A stretch of DNA of 64,000 bases from Clostridiales bacterium Firm_18 (GTDB lineage: Bacteria > Bacillota > Clostridia > Monoglobales > Firm-18). Where the stretch lies: NCBI GenBank assembly GCA_001604215.1, contig LVAX01000100.1:1-64000 (forward strand), in the 5' to 3' direction. A program made the translations under genes and the position numbers. Shown here in pieces: positions 20,769-29,674 of this stretch; within the stretch, counting starts at the first letter, position 1; every line of letters starts with the position of its first letter. Below the pieces are notes generated by a model. The model made no database searches. It was given only the letters and a program-made list of their open reading frames with translations, and had not been told where the DNA came from.

Positions 20769-23027
20769 TTAAAAGATTATTGTTTTTTTAATCCGGGCTA
20801 TTCCGTTTTTATTGATCACAAAAGTTATGCTGCCGCTTTCATAGGTTTTTAAAATACGGATGTCCTTTTCATTTAAGTATTCAATTACCTCTTCGGAAGG
20901 CCGGATGCCCGAGTTGAATCCAGCATTTGCAACGGCATATTGAGGCGAAAGAATGTCTATCAGTTCGTTGCTGTTTGATGTGCGCGCGCCGTGATTTGCA
21001 AGCCGAACGATATTGCATTTTAAATCATCTTTATTGCATGTATTTATCATCTCATATTCTCTTTCTTTGCCGAAATCCCCCAGCAGCATTGCCGATGTGC
21101 CCTCATATGTTACTTTTACGGCTGCCGATTTTTCATTTAGGCTTTTTGCATTATAATCATACATTTTTATTTCAAATAAAACATCATCCGCTTTATATGT
21201 ACTGCCCATATCATAATACATTATTTTAGATTTTTTTTCAAGGTCCCAAAGATTAAAATTGCCATGAAGCGGAAGCAAAATCTCACCGATTTCAATTTTG
21301 TCCGAAATATAATAAAGCCCGTTGGTATCTTCATTTTTGCGGTTTGTTATTATAACCGCATCAAGCTTTTTTATATTCTTTTTGCCAAGGAAGCTGTAAA
21401 TATCGTATCCGTATCCCGCATCCACAAGAATACTGCTCCCGTTCGGTGTTTTTATATAAACAGCGTCACCGCTTTTTGTTGCAACAAATGTAACTGACAT
21501 ATGGCTTTGATTTGAATATATCAGGCTGCCTGCAACCAAAACCGATAATATTGCCGCTGCCGCCGCTGTTTTCCTTTTTTGCTCCGGATATGCCAGAATT
21601 AAATAAAACACATATATGCCAAAATAGCAGCATATTATCGTCATAATTGACGGTGAAGAAACATTCGGCGCCAAAAACTTAATCGATGCAAAAATCTTTG
21701 ATATCAGTATCATAACATGGCTGATGCAAAAAAGCACGGGCGAAATCAAAAAACCGGAAAAAGGCACCGCGCACATTATCGCACCAAGAAGCAGGGCAAT
21801 TATAACAAGCGGGGATATGAGAATATTGGCAAGCAGTGCAGAAAAAGTAACGGTATTAAAGCTATATGCCACTATGGGCGCGGTAAATATAAAAGCGGCA
21901 ATCCCGGCATTGGCAATATCGTACCGGCATATTCTCCCCTGCAGCAAAACAATGCCCATCGTTGCCATAAAAGAAAGCTGAAAGCCAGTATCATAGAGCA
22001 TATAGGGATTAGCAAACATCAGTAAAATCAATGAAACCATCAGTGCCGAAAAAGAATCCCTTCTAAGCTTGCAGTTTTCAAGCAGCAACCCGTATACCGC
22101 CATTATCGCGGCACGCATAATCGAAGGCTGGGGGCCTGTAACAACCACATACCCGGCTACCGTAAAAATTATTAAAAACGCCCTTTTCTTCCGTGACGAT
22201 ATAATACCGACACTGCCAAAGCTTACAAATATTATAAAAATACTTATATGCAAGCCGGATACAGCCACAATGTGAGACATCCCGCTCAGCCTGAACGCAT
22301 CTTTGAGGTCGGTTGAAAAATCCTGCTTGTCCCCTATTAAAATACCTTTTGTCAATGCGCCCTCATCGCCGGGTATATACTTGTCGATTATTTTTCTTAT
22401 ATGTTCCCGTGCAATATTGCCGAAAAGCAGCAAATCCACTTTTTTACGGCTGCCGGGCGTAATTTCAACATCTGCGCTGTCGGCGGCAATGCTTGCGAAA
22501 ATTCCTTTCGAAGCCCAGTATCCCCTGTTGCTCCAACCGCCCCAGAAAAGCATCGGTTCATAAAGCCGCAGCAGCCCGCTGCCCTTTACAACGTCTCGGA
22601 TGTTCAGCTCTAAAGGCTCACCCGTTATATTTAAGGAAACCTTTGTTTTTACATTGAAGTCCTTGCCTTCGAAGCCGAAACTATGCGTTTTAATCTCCAC
22701 AAAAGTAATATTTTCAGCCCGCCGCAAAGATAAAACCTCACCCGAAACGGTTATGTCCTTACCAGAAAAACGCCTGCACACCTCAAAGTTGCAGGACTTT
22801 ACCCAACCGGCTCTAAAAGCGGACCCAGCAAACAAAACAATAAGCACTGCCGAAAAAACAACAGACATTTTTGCCGCATTCCCAAGTAATATAACTTTTA
22901 CCGCAAAGCCAAGCACCAAAATAAAGATTATATATATTACAATGTCAAAGGGAAGAAACGTGCCGAGCCATGCACCGCACAAAACCATAGCGGCAAAAGC
23001 CGGAAGGGGACTTTTCAACGCAATCAC
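20769..23027 (-). CDS. comEC: ComEC/Rec2 DNA-uptake channel protein
   Basis: The protein has 752 residues with many membrane segments. The N-terminal region is a DUF4131-like domain (about 30-180); the Competence domain starts near 225 with EGALTKGILIGDKQDFSTDL and SGLHISIFI. A C-terminal metallo-beta-lactamase-like domain (about 515-750) retains DAGYGYD and NHGARTSNSNEL but, with ITNRKNEDTNGLYYI in place of the usual HxHxDH stretch, appears to lack that metal site. It transports single-stranded DNA in competence, but no other com genes are seen in the window. It overlaps hemW by 4 bp. Confidence 0.93.
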   Translation of the reverse strand: MIALKSPLPAFAAMVLCGAWLGTFLPFDIVIYIIFILVLGFAVKVILLGNAAKMSVVFSAVLIVLFAGSAFRAGWVKSCNFEVCRRFSGKDITVSGEVLSLRRAENITFVEIKTHSFGFEGKDFNVKTKVSLNITGEPLELNIRDVVKGSGLLRLYEPMLFWGGWSNRGYWASKGIFASIAADSADVEITPGSRKKVDLLLFGNIAREHIRKIIDKYIPGDEGALTKGILIGDKQDFSTDLKDAFRLSGMSHIVAVSGLHISIFIIFVSFGSVGIISSRKKRAFLIIFTVAGYVVVTGPQPSIMRAAIMAVYGLLLENCKLRRDSFSALMVSLILLMFANPYMLYDTGFQLSFMATMGIVLLQGRICRYDIANAGIAAFIFTAPIVAYSFNTVTFSALLANILISPLVIIALLLGAIMCAVPFSGFLISPVLFCISHVMILISKIFASIKFLAPNVSSPSIMTIICCYFGIYVFYLILAYPEQKRKTAAAAAILSVLVAGSLIYSNQSHMSVTFVATKSGDAVYIKTPNGSSILVDAGYGYDIYSFLGKKNIKKLDAVIITNRKNEDTNGLYYISDKIEIGEILLPLHGNFNLWDLEKKSKIMYYDMGSTYKADDVLFEIKMYDYNAKSLNEKSAAVKVTYEGTSAMLLGDFGKEREYEMINTCNKDDLKCNIVRLANHGARTSNSNELIDILSPQYAVANAGFNSGIRPSEEVIEYLNEKDIRILKTYESGSITFVINKNGIARIKKTIIF

Positions 23028-24094
23028 TCCATAAAATCGGCAAGTATTATATTGGAAACGGTAAGTCCCTCAAGATTTAAATAAAATCGGCCGTCTGATA
23101 CGTCGCAGAAATTATTGTATTTCTGTATAATATGTTTGTATTTCTCCAAAAAGTCCGCTCCGAAATTATTTTTGTAATCCGCAAGGCAAATACCGTCTGT
23201 TTTGCGCAGGCCTAAAAAAATGTATTCATTTTCAATATCCGATTCGGAAAGATATGTGATTTGTTTTTTGTTGCAGCTTATATACTCGGGTATATTCCTG
23301 CTGTTTTCACAGCGGATGTTGTTTTCAAAAGAATGGGCGCCCGCCCCGAAGCCTATATACGGCAAGCGTTCCCAATATTTTAAATTATGTTTGCATTCAA
23401 GCCCGCTTTTTGCAAAATTGGAGATTTCGTAATGATGATAACCTATGCTTTTAAGATAATTTACGCAAAGATGATACATTTGCCTTTGCTGCTCCTCGGA
23501 CGGCAAATCAAGCTTCATGCTGTAAAAGGGAGTCCCCGGTTCTACCGACAGGCAGTAACATGAAATATGCTCAGGCTTGAGGGCAGCAACTGCTTTTAAA
23601 GACTGATAAAAGCTATGCACCGTTTGACTGGGCAGGGAAAACATAAGGTCAACATTAATATTTTTAAATCCCGCATCCCTTGCATTAAGGTACGAAGTTA
23701 AAAAATCAGACCATGTATGAATTCTCCCAAGCGTTTCCAATTCATTATCATGCACGGATTGAAGCCCGAAGCTGATTCGATTGACTCCCGCACGGTAAAG
23801 CAGTTTAAAACCCTGCATATCGCAGGTTGCAGGATTTACCTCAACCGTGAATTCACAATTTTCCTTTGAGACGCAATTTACAATGCCCAGCAGTTGCGGC
23901 AAAGGAATGCAGGTTGGAGTACCGCCTCCGATAAAAACCGTATCGTAATCATATACACTTTTTTGTTTAATTTCTTTCAGCAGTGCGCTTGTGTACTGCT
24001 TGTGCCAATGAGCCATGTTGTCGTAGGAATTAAAATCACAGTAATTGCATTTTTTTATACAAAAGGGTATGTGAATATAAATTCCCTTATTCAT
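23024..24094 (-). CDS. hemW: HemW-like radical SAM protein
   Basis: The protein has 356 residues and was long annotated as oxygen-independent coproporphyrinogen III oxidase; HemW is now seen as a heme chaperone. The radical SAM cluster motif [10 protein letters not shown] (CxxxCxxC) is near residue 12-19, followed by FIGGGTPTC (AdoMet contact) and a C-terminal HemN-type domain with FGAGAHSF. It lies between lepA and comEC, with overlaps on both sides, so it belongs to the lepA-hemW-comEC-holA operon. Confidence 0.93.
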   Translation of the reverse strand: MNKGIYIHIPFCIKKCNYCDFNSYDNMAHWHKQYTSALLKEIKQKSVYDYDTVFIGGGTPTCIPLPQLLGIVNCVSKENCEFTVEVNPATCDMQGFKLLYRAGVNRISFGLQSVHDNELETLGRIHTWSDFLTSYLNARDAGFKNINVDLMFSLPSQTVHSFYQSLKAVAALKPEHISCYCLSVEPGTPFYSMKLDLPSEEQQRQMYHLCVNYLKSIGYHHYEISNFAKSGLECKHNLKYWERLPYIGFGAGAHSFENNIRCENSRNIPEYISCNKKQITYLSESDIENEYIFLGLRKTDGICLADYKNNFGADFLEKYKHIIQKYNNFCDVSDGRFYLNLEGLTVSNIILADFME

Positions 24095-25895
24095 TAAGCT
24101 TTAAAACCGACATAAAAGCTTCCTGCGGCACTTCGACCGAGCCTACCTGCCGCATGCGCTTTTTGCCTTCCTTTTGCTTTTCAAGCAGCTTCTTTTTTCG
24201 TGAAATATCCCCGCCGTAGCATTTTGCAAGAACGTCCTTGCGAAGCGCCTTTACCGTTTCCCTTGCAATAATTTTATTGCCAACCGCCGCTTGTATCGGT
24301 ATCTCAAAAAGCTGGCGCGGAATAAGATTTTTTAGCTTTTCACAAATTCTTCTGCCGCGCTCGTATGCCTTTTCCGAATGGACAATAAAGCTAAGGGCAT
24401 CGACAACATCACCGTTTAGCAATATATCCAGCTTAATAAGGGATGATTTTTGATACCCCGCAAGCTCATAATCAAAAGACGCATACCCTTTTGTGCGTGA
24501 TTTTAAAGCATCAAAAAAATCATAGATTATTTCGCTGAGGGGCAGATTATAATTAATGCAGACGCGAGTCTCATCCAGATATTTCATATCCTTGAATGTT
24601 CCCCGTCTTTCCTGGCAAAGCTCCATTATACTTCCCACCGTGTCGGAGGGCGTCATTATGGTTGCTTCTACAACCGGTTCCTCAATATAATCTATTTGCG
24701 CTGGCGGCGGCAAATTGGTCGGATTGTCTATCTCCAAAACTTTGCCGTCGGTTTTTGTTACCTTGTATACAACGCTGGGCGCGGTTGTTACAAGATCAAT
24801 ATTATATTCACGCTCAATACGCTCCTGAATAATTTCCAAATGCAAAAGACCCAAAAAACCGCACCTAAATCCGAACCCAAGTGCCACGGAGGTTTCCGGC
24901 TCAAACGAAAGGGATGCATCGTTAAGACGAAGTTTGCCGAGTGCGTCGCGCAAATCGTCATACTTCGCGCCATCCGCAGGATAAATTCCGCAAAAAACCA
25001 TGGGATTTACTTTTTTATACCCCGGCAGGGGAGAATCCGCCCCATTCTGCTCAGTTGTTACGGTATCCCCTACATTTGTATCGGAAACGTTTTTTATTCC
25101 TGCCGCAATATAGCCTACCTCTCCGGCTTTTAATTCGCCGGAAATTATCGTGCCGTTTGCGCTCAGATATCCGACCTCCGTCACTTCAAAGCATTTTTGT
25201 GTGGACATAAGCTTTATTCTCTCGCCTGTTTTAATGCTTCCGTCAAAAACCCTGCAATAAATAATAACACCTTTGTAGCTGTCATAAAACGAATCGAATA
25301 TTAAAGCTTTAAACGGTTTGTCTATGCTTCCCGAAGGCGGGGGCACCAAACTTATTATTTGCTCCAAAACTTCTTCAATCCCGACTCCCTGCTTTGCCGA
25401 AATCAGCGGCGCGGTATCCGCCGGTATGCCGATTACCTCTTCTATTTCATTTTTGACAATTTCCGGCTGGGCACTGGGCAAATCTATTTTGTTTATAACG
25501 GGTATTATTTCAAGATTATGGTCAAGGGCAAGATATGTGTTGGCAAGGGTTTGCGCCTCAATGCCCTGGGCGGCATCGATGACTAAAACAGCGCCCTCGC
25601 AAGCGGCAAGGGATCTTGACACCTCGTAGTTAAAGTCCACATGTCCCGGGGTATCGATAAGGTTTAAAATATATTCCCGACCGTCCCTTGCATTATAGAC
25701 AAGACGGACAGCACGGGCCTTTATGGTTATCCCGCGCTCGCGCTCCAGGTCCATATTATCAAGAACCTGTTCTTCCATTTCGCGCTCCGAAAGCAAACCG
25801 GTATATTCAAGCAGTCTGTCCGCAAGGGTACTCTTTCCGTGATCGATATGGGCTATAATGCAAAAATTCCTTAGTTTTGTCTGGTCGTATGACAT
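24087..25895 (-). CDS. lepA: Elongation factor 4 (LepA)
   Basis: This ribosome-bound GTPase has 602 residues, full length. It shows G1 AHIDHGKST (about 15-23), G3 DTPGH, G4 NKID and the LepA-specific C-terminal domain with [22 protein letters not shown]. It is the first gene of the lepA-hemW-comEC-holA operon. Confidence 0.98.
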   Translation of the reverse strand: MSYDQTKLRNFCIIAHIDHGKSTLADRLLEYTGLLSEREMEEQVLDNMDLERERGITIKARAVRLVYNARDGREYILNLIDTPGHVDFNYEVSRSLAACEGAVLVIDAAQGIEAQTLANTYLALDHNLEIIPVINKIDLPSAQPEIVKNEIEEVIGIPADTAPLISAKQGVGIEEVLEQIISLVPPPSGSIDKPFKALIFDSFYDSYKGVIIYCRVFDGSIKTGERIKLMSTQKCFEVTEVGYLSANGTIISGELKAGEVGYIAAGIKNVSDTNVGDTVTTEQNGADSPLPGYKKVNPMVFCGIYPADGAKYDDLRDALGKLRLNDASLSFEPETSVALGFGFRCGFLGLLHLEIIQERIEREYNIDLVTTAPSVVYKVTKTDGKVLEIDNPTNLPPPAQIDYIEEPVVEATIMTPSDTVGSIMELCQERRGTFKDMKYLDETRVCINYNLPLSEIIYDFFDALKSRTKGYASFDYELAGYQKSSLIKLDILLNGDVVDALSFIVHSEKAYERGRRICEKLKNLIPRQLFEIPIQAAVGNKIIARETVKALRKDVLAKCYGGDISRKKKLLEKQKEGKKRMRQVGSVEVPQEAFMSVLKLNE

Positions 25896-25940
25896 GTGCT
25901 ACCCCCGTTTGGTTAATATAAGTAAGATTGTATTTTATTT

Positions 25941-25970
25941 ATTATACCATTTTAAAAAATGCGGTGTCAA
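25941..25970 (-). promoter_or_regulatory. Sigma-A promoter of the lepA operon
   Basis: On the minus strand TTGACA (25970-25965) and TATAAT (25946-25941) are 18 bp apart, about 45 bp before the lepA start. Confidence 0.8.
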
Positions 25971-26008
25971 TACGAGGGCAGCTTTTTTTGAGCTCCCGCC
26001 CAAATATG

Positions 26009-26076
26009 CCAAAATCGCCTCGGTACAAGCATAAGGGAATCAAACTCCTTATGCCTAAACTACGGCGATTTCGGCG
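26009..26076. repeat. Dispersed TAGGCATA hairpin repeat, copy 3, within a larger inverted repeat
   Basis: GCATAAGG (26029-26036) and CCTTATGC (26047-26054) form a perfect 8-bp stem, framed by outer arms AAATCGCC and GGCGATTT. The structure lies between the spoVFB 3' end and lepA and may serve as the transcription terminator of the spoVF operon, though no long T-run follows. Confidence 0.5.
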
Positions 26077-26099
26077 TACCTTCTTGCGTTTTATGATTA

Positions 26100-26351
26100 T
26101 TATTTATTTGGTTTTAATAAAACCGGCTGAATCTGCTCACCGGCAAGCGCAGATTTAAGCGCGGGAATTAACAAATCCATTTTTGCCACAAGCGAGTTGG
26201 GCTTTCTGTTTGTATCGTCCTGCCTGTAAGGAACAAAATATATGTTCTTGCTTGCAAGCAGTGCAGCTATGTTTTTTGCGTTTACCCCAAGTCCGTCATT
26301 CGTTGATATGGAAATAACCAAAGGTTTGACGTTTCTAAGGTGTGCTTTTGC
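26100..26351 (-). pseudogene. spoVFB: spoVFB C-terminal segment (split gene, dipicolinate synthase subunit B)
   Basis: This segment encodes AKAHLRNVKPLVISISTNDG (codons from 26351), GVNAKNIAALLASKNIYFVP, RQDDTNRKP and ends IQPVLLKPNK, all matching the C-terminal half of SpoVFB. An ATG at 26381 opens the frame but its first ten codons are element sequence, so it is not a real start. The N-terminal half lies at 37651-37992. Joining codon GCA 37653-37651 to base 26348 restores an in-frame gene of 196 residues, close to the roughly 200 of the family. It is listed as pseudogene only because it is interrupted in this DNA form; after excision it should be functional. Confidence 0.93.
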
Positions 26352-26371
26352 GGTACTCACATAGCGGCAAC
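26347..26371 (-). other. Attachment site at the recombinase end of the spoVFB element
   Basis: The core GCAAA (minus strand, 26351-26347) is flanked on the element side by GTTGCCG (26371-26365). The corresponding arm CGGCAAC occurs on the other element end at 37632-37626, so the predicted excised circle would carry a dyad GTTGCCG ... GCAAA ... CGGCAAC with 13 and 16 nt between arm and core. Confidence 0.7.
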
Positions 26372-26470
26372 AATGCTTCATTCAATGAGCGCTCGCGCGA
26401 ATTGTGCGCCGAAACGCGGGCAGCTTCGCCGCCTTCCTCGCGCGTTTCGTGTGCATCGCGCCGCGAGCTG

Positions 26471-26498
26471 TTAATCAAACGCATATGCGTTTGATTAA
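26471..26498. other. 28-bp perfect palindrome at the recombinase stop codon
   Basis: TTAATCAAACGCAT (26471-26484) is followed without a loop by its exact reverse complement (26485-26498). It overlaps the recombinase stop codon. No T-run follows, so it may be a protein-binding site or a weak bidirectional terminator. Between it and the attachment core lies a GC-rich stretch (26377-26470) with several CGCG-containing short inverted repeats and no gene. Confidence 0.7.
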
Positions 26499-28132
26499 AC
26501 CCCTCGTAGTAGTATATCAATGTTTTCACCGTCCCATAAAATTTTATCTATTATGATTTTCAGCCTTTCGCGTTGCTGGAATACGGTCAGGCTGTCAAAG
26601 GCTGAATTGATTACGGACAATGCGTCTTTTACGCTAATGACCGATTTCATAATTTCTTCGCTGTTTACCTGCTGCGCCTTTAAATCGGCAATTTCTTTCT
26701 CTACTTCTTTCTTTTTAACGGTTAATACATTCGCTTGCTCCATAATAGCGTCCACAACGGATTTTTCATAACTCCCCTGTGCTAAATTGGCGACTAACGC
26801 GGCTATAGCCTTATCGGTTTCCTGCAGCTTTTCGTTTAAGCCGTCAATCAGCGCGTCAATCTCGCTCACGCTGCTACTTATGCCGTTTGCGCTAACGTCA
26901 AAGGCCTGTGCAAAGTCAAAGTTTTCAGCCGTCATTTGCCGCAGCTGTTCAAGAAATAACTTGTCTAAATAGTTGCCGCTTATGTTGTCAACATCGCAGC
27001 GCGTCTTTTTGCTTCGTTCCTTCATTTCGCAGATGTAGTAAAAAATCCTGTCGTCATCGCTTGTACCTTTGCTGTTGTGATATTTCGGGCGCAGGTGCGA
27101 CCCGCAATGCTTGCAGAACAACAAGCCCGAAAGGAGCGCCTTTGGATTCCGCACTTGCCGGATTGCTTTGTCTTTGTTGTTGGCAATGATATTTTGCGCC
27201 TTTATCCAGTCGTTGCTTGAAACAATACCCTCGTGCTTGGCAACGGCGATAATCCATTCGGAATAATCCTTCGGGCGGGTGATTTTCTTGTTATCCTTCG
27301 ATGTTTTATTATAGCAGGATAGCCCGTATTTGCCCTTGAATTCGCTTTTAGGCGAAAATATTTCAACCCCTTTATCGGATAAATATTTATAGACATTTTT
27401 GTCCGCAACACAATAAACGGGGTTGGCAAGCAGTGTTTTAAGGCAGTTTATATGAAAGTCCTTGCCGTTACGGGATTTCAAGCCGTGTGTATAGGCAAAC
27501 TTTTGAACCTTGCTGATAGAGCCTAACTTTAAAAACTCTTTAAAAAGCGTTTGAACAACTGTCTTTTCCTCTTGAAGCGTAGACAGAATATTGTACCGCC
27601 TGTTCTTGCCGTCCTCGTCGGTGAAATTTATCTGCTTTGACTCAAAGCCCAACGGAGCCGCTCCGCCGAGCCACCGCCCCGTTTTGGCAAGCTCATACAT
27701 ATTGTCCCGGATGCGCTCCGCAATAGTCTCGCGCTCCAACTGTGCGAATACAGAGGAAATGTACACCATTGCCTTACCCATAGGGGTGGAAGTGTCAAAG
27801 CTCTCGCGGATGGACACAAAGTCCACATTGTTTTGTATGAGCAGCTCCAAGATGCCCGAAAAGTCCGCCACATTACGGCTTATGCGGTCTAACCGATAAC
27901 AAATCAGTGTCGAAATTTTTTTGTGTCCGATGTCTTGCAGCAGCTTTTGGAACTCCGGGCGTTTGATATTGCCGCCGGAAAATCCCTCATCCTCATAAAC
28001 GGCTATATCGCTTTCAACCGCGCCCAAATGCTTTATCGCATACTCGCGGCACAATTGTATTTGATTTTCGACACTTTCGCCCTTGCCGGTATATTTTGAC
28101 TTTCTCGAATATATCGCAATCAAGTTCTTCAC
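26495..28132 (-). CDS. Large serine recombinase, SpoIVCA-like
   Basis: The enzyme is predicted to excise the spoVFB element. It has 545 residues (GTG 28132) or 542 from TTG 28123, which is better placed after the GAGGTG SD. The N-terminal resolvase domain has IAIYSRKS (catalytic Ser12), then GESVENQ and YRLDRISRN with catalytic Arg. A recombinase domain follows (WLGGAAPLGF, about 155-165), then a zinc ribbon (FCKHCGSHL ... YYICEMKERSKKTRC, about 340-380) and a C-terminal coiled coil (about 420-500). All features of an active large serine recombinase are present. A possible sigma-E-like promoter is discussed under rejected items. Confidence 0.94.
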   Translation of the reverse strand: MKNLIAIYSRKSKYTGKGESVENQIQLCREYAIKHLGAVESDIAVYEDEGFSGGNIKRPEFQKLLQDIGHKKISTLICYRLDRISRNVADFSGILELLIQNNVDFVSIRESFDTSTPMGKAMVYISSVFAQLERETIAERIRDNMYELAKTGRWLGGAAPLGFESKQINFTDEDGKNRRYNILSTLQEEKTVVQTLFKEFLKLGSISKVQKFAYTHGLKSRNGKDFHINCLKTLLANPVYCVADKNVYKYLSDKGVEIFSPKSEFKGKYGLSCYNKTSKDNKKITRPKDYSEWIIAVAKHEGIVSSNDWIKAQNIIANNKDKAIRQVRNPKALLSGLLFCKHCGSHLRPKYHNSKGTSDDDRIFYYICEMKERSKKTRCDVDNISGNYLDKLFLEQLRQMTAENFDFAQAFDVSANGISSSVSEIDALIDGLNEKLQETDKAIAALVANLAQGSYEKSVVDAIMEQANVLTVKKKEVEKEIADLKAQQVNSEEIMKSVISVKDALSVINSAFDSLTVFQQRERLKIIIDKILWDGENIDILLRGV

Positions 28133-28207
28133 CTCGATTTCAAATTATTTTCTACGGACAAACAATATTGCCCTCACTATTGAATATATTTTTCAATAGG
28201 TGATTGA

Positions 28208-28390
28208 ATGAGTAAAAATATAAAAATTAACTTTATTTACCCACCGAAAAAGGATTTGCAAAACAACACAAGACGCTTTTATAGCGATATTCTTTTAACC
28301 TATATAAATAGCCTAAATTTATGCTATGCGGAAAAACGGCGTGTGCTTGAGCATGTTACGTCGCTGTTCGCAGTGCAAAAAAGCGGTTAA
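28208..28390 (+). CDS. Small basic protein divergent from the recombinase
   Basis: The ORF encodes 60 residues starting MSKNIKINFIYPPKKD and has an acceptable SD (AGGTGATTG). It is basic and helical in its second half (SDILLTYINSLNLCYAEKRRVLE). Only 75 bp separate it from the recombinase start on the other strand, and that gap holds an inverted repeat ATTGAA ... TTCAAT. Position and size would suit a recombination directionality factor or a control peptide, but this is inference and the family is not recognised. Confidence 0.5.
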   Translation: MSKNIKINFIYPPKKDLQNNTRRFYSDILLTYINSLNLCYAEKRRVLEHVTSLFAVQKSG

Positions 28391-28718
28391 AAGCGCTATA
28401 TTACCATTAACGCTCTTAACCGCCCGAAAGTCAAGTGAATTCTGGGGATTGGCATGATTTTTTGATAAGTGGGGAATTTGGGCGAAATACCTGCCTAAGT
28501 TCCCAGAATCTTTTCAATGCCAGTTAAATTTTTCAATCCTTATTGTACGCGACTCCGCCTTGTTAACACATAAAGATTCTTCTCTAGATTTAAATTCTTT
28601 CAGAATGCGGCTTTTGGTCGCCATTTTCCCCAATATTTTGCCGCGAATATAACAATTTCATTTCGTTGCCATAGTCAACCCTCCAATTTTTTGTATTTCT
28701 GCATGATCAGCACTATTA
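28391..28718. other. 328-bp stretch without a recognised gene
   Basis: No supported coding region is present. A 36-codon minus-strand frame starting MATKSRILKEFKSRE (about 28512-28622) has only a weak SD and no recognised match. The stretch may hold the remnant of a decayed gene. Confidence 0.4.
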
Positions 28719-28964
28719 TTATAAATAATCCTCAAGAGTTTCGATTATACGAGGATGACTTAATTTTTGCAACGCTTTAGCCTCAATCTGCCGTACTCTT
28801 TCCCTTGTGATGTTCAGCTTTCTACCTATATCTTCAAGCGTCTTCGGTTCTTCATTGTCAAAACCACATCGTTGCTTTATAATCAATTGTTTTTTTGGTT
28901 CCAATTTTTCTATTGTTTTATGAAGTTTCTCATTTAAAAAGCTCATAGATAAACTTTCAAACAT
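28719..28964 (-). CDS. Stand-alone sigma-70 region 4 protein
   Basis: The product has 81 residues and consists almost only of a sigma region 4: LEPKKQLIIKQRCGF, KTLEDIGRKLNITRERVRQIEAKALQKL. The TRERVRQIE recognition helix is intact. No region 2 is present, and upstream the same frame is open only to a TAG near 29012, so this is either a mini sigma-like regulator or the 3' end of a decayed sigma gene. The start is uncertain (ATG 28964 or ATG 28946). As element cargo, it could bind RNA polymerase or a -35 region and time the element genes; this is inference. Confidence 0.6.
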   Translation of the reverse strand: MFESLSMSFLNEKLHKTIEKLEPKKQLIIKQRCGFDNEEPKTLEDIGRKLNITRERVRQIEAKALQKLSHPRIIETLEDYL

Positions 28965-28989
28965 CTCAAAATTTAAAAAGCCTTCATCG

Positions 28990-29178
28990 CTAGCTTGTTC
29001 TTTCTAATAAGTCAGCCAAAGACTTTGGAAATATCGCTTTCTTTTCTTTCAAAGTTAAATCGCGTCTTCTCGCAACGGCGAGAAACCTTGAAGCATTTCG
29101 TCTCCTCATCTTTGCTTTATTAGCAAGCAAATACTCAAACGGAGGGTTCATATGCATTAAATTAAATAGAACGGGCAT
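28990..29178 (-). CDS. Small hypothetical protein
   Basis: The 62-residue frame overlaps the end of the preceding gene by 22 bp and ends just before the sigma region-4 frame. It is very basic (KAKMRRRNASRFLAVARRRD). No family is recognised and the start is unclear (29178 or 29157). It may be a real small gene or a decayed fragment. Confidence 0.3.
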   Translation of the reverse strand: MPVLFNLMHMNPPFEYLLANKAKMRRRNASRFLAVARRRDLTLKEKKAIFPKSLADLLERTS

Positions 29179-29507
29179 TTTTCTTTTTCCAAAACAGACA
29201 TTATTTCTTCGTATGAGAGTTCTCTAACAATTTTTATTTTATTTGTCGTGAAATAAAATCCCTTATTATATCCGTCATTTCGGGCTTTGAATTTTGCGAT
29301 TTCGCCAAGCGGTTCTACCAAACATATCCTTGCTGTCTCGCCTTCGCCGGTATGAATAAGCGTTGAGCTGGCGTATCGAGCGTAATGAAACCACCTCCAT
29401 GTGTCGTTATGGTCAAGTTGATACTCACCACCTACTTTAAATTGAAACCCTTCTCTCCCACAGAGACTTTTGCTAAATGATTTGTAATAATATTTTTGAT
29501 TCTCCAT
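29157..29507 (-). CDS. DUF7666-like protein
   Basis: ATG 29507 with SD GGGTGA gives 116 residues; the frame runs on to 29576 without support. The pattern GREGFQFKVGGEYQLDHND followed by a compact middle, ICLVEPLGEIAK and NKIKIVRELSYEE resembles DUF7666 proteins, common in phages and mobile elements and of unknown function. The usual cysteine/histidine ESGFHAC stretch is replaced by WRWFHYARY, so the assignment is tentative. Confidence 0.5.
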   Translation of the reverse strand: MENQKYYYKSFSKSLCGREGFQFKVGGEYQLDHNDTWRWFHYARYASSTLIHTGEGETARICLVEPLGEIAKFKARNDGYNKGFYFTTNKIKIVRELSYEEIMSVLEKEKCPFYLI

Positions 29508-29674
29508 TAATTGGTCACCCCTACAGATAAATTTATTTGGTATAAATATATTCATCTGATCTGTAAGAAAGTACATGCAGTATGCGCAGAATTTAACAGT
29601 CTAATTATCTTGCTGGAATTATTTTTATGCTTAATCTTGAGTTTTGGCGCATTTTGTGTTAAAATATAAATATT

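Noticed and set aside
26100..26381. A separate 93-residue gene starting MKHCCRYVSTAK
   Set aside because: Its first ten codons are element sequence and the rest is the C-terminal half of SpoVFB. It is a split-gene artefact, not an independent gene.
26335..26529. 64-residue minus-strand ORF spanning the recombinase end and the attachment site
   Set aside because: It overlaps the recombinase and spoVFB in another frame and consists largely of the CG-rich repeats.
28161..28187. Sigma-E-like promoter before the recombinase (ATATT, 13 bp, AATATTGTT on the minus strand)
   Set aside because: The -10 has A in place of the expected C and the -35 fits poorly. Mother-cell timing is expected, but the sequence match is too weak to annotate.
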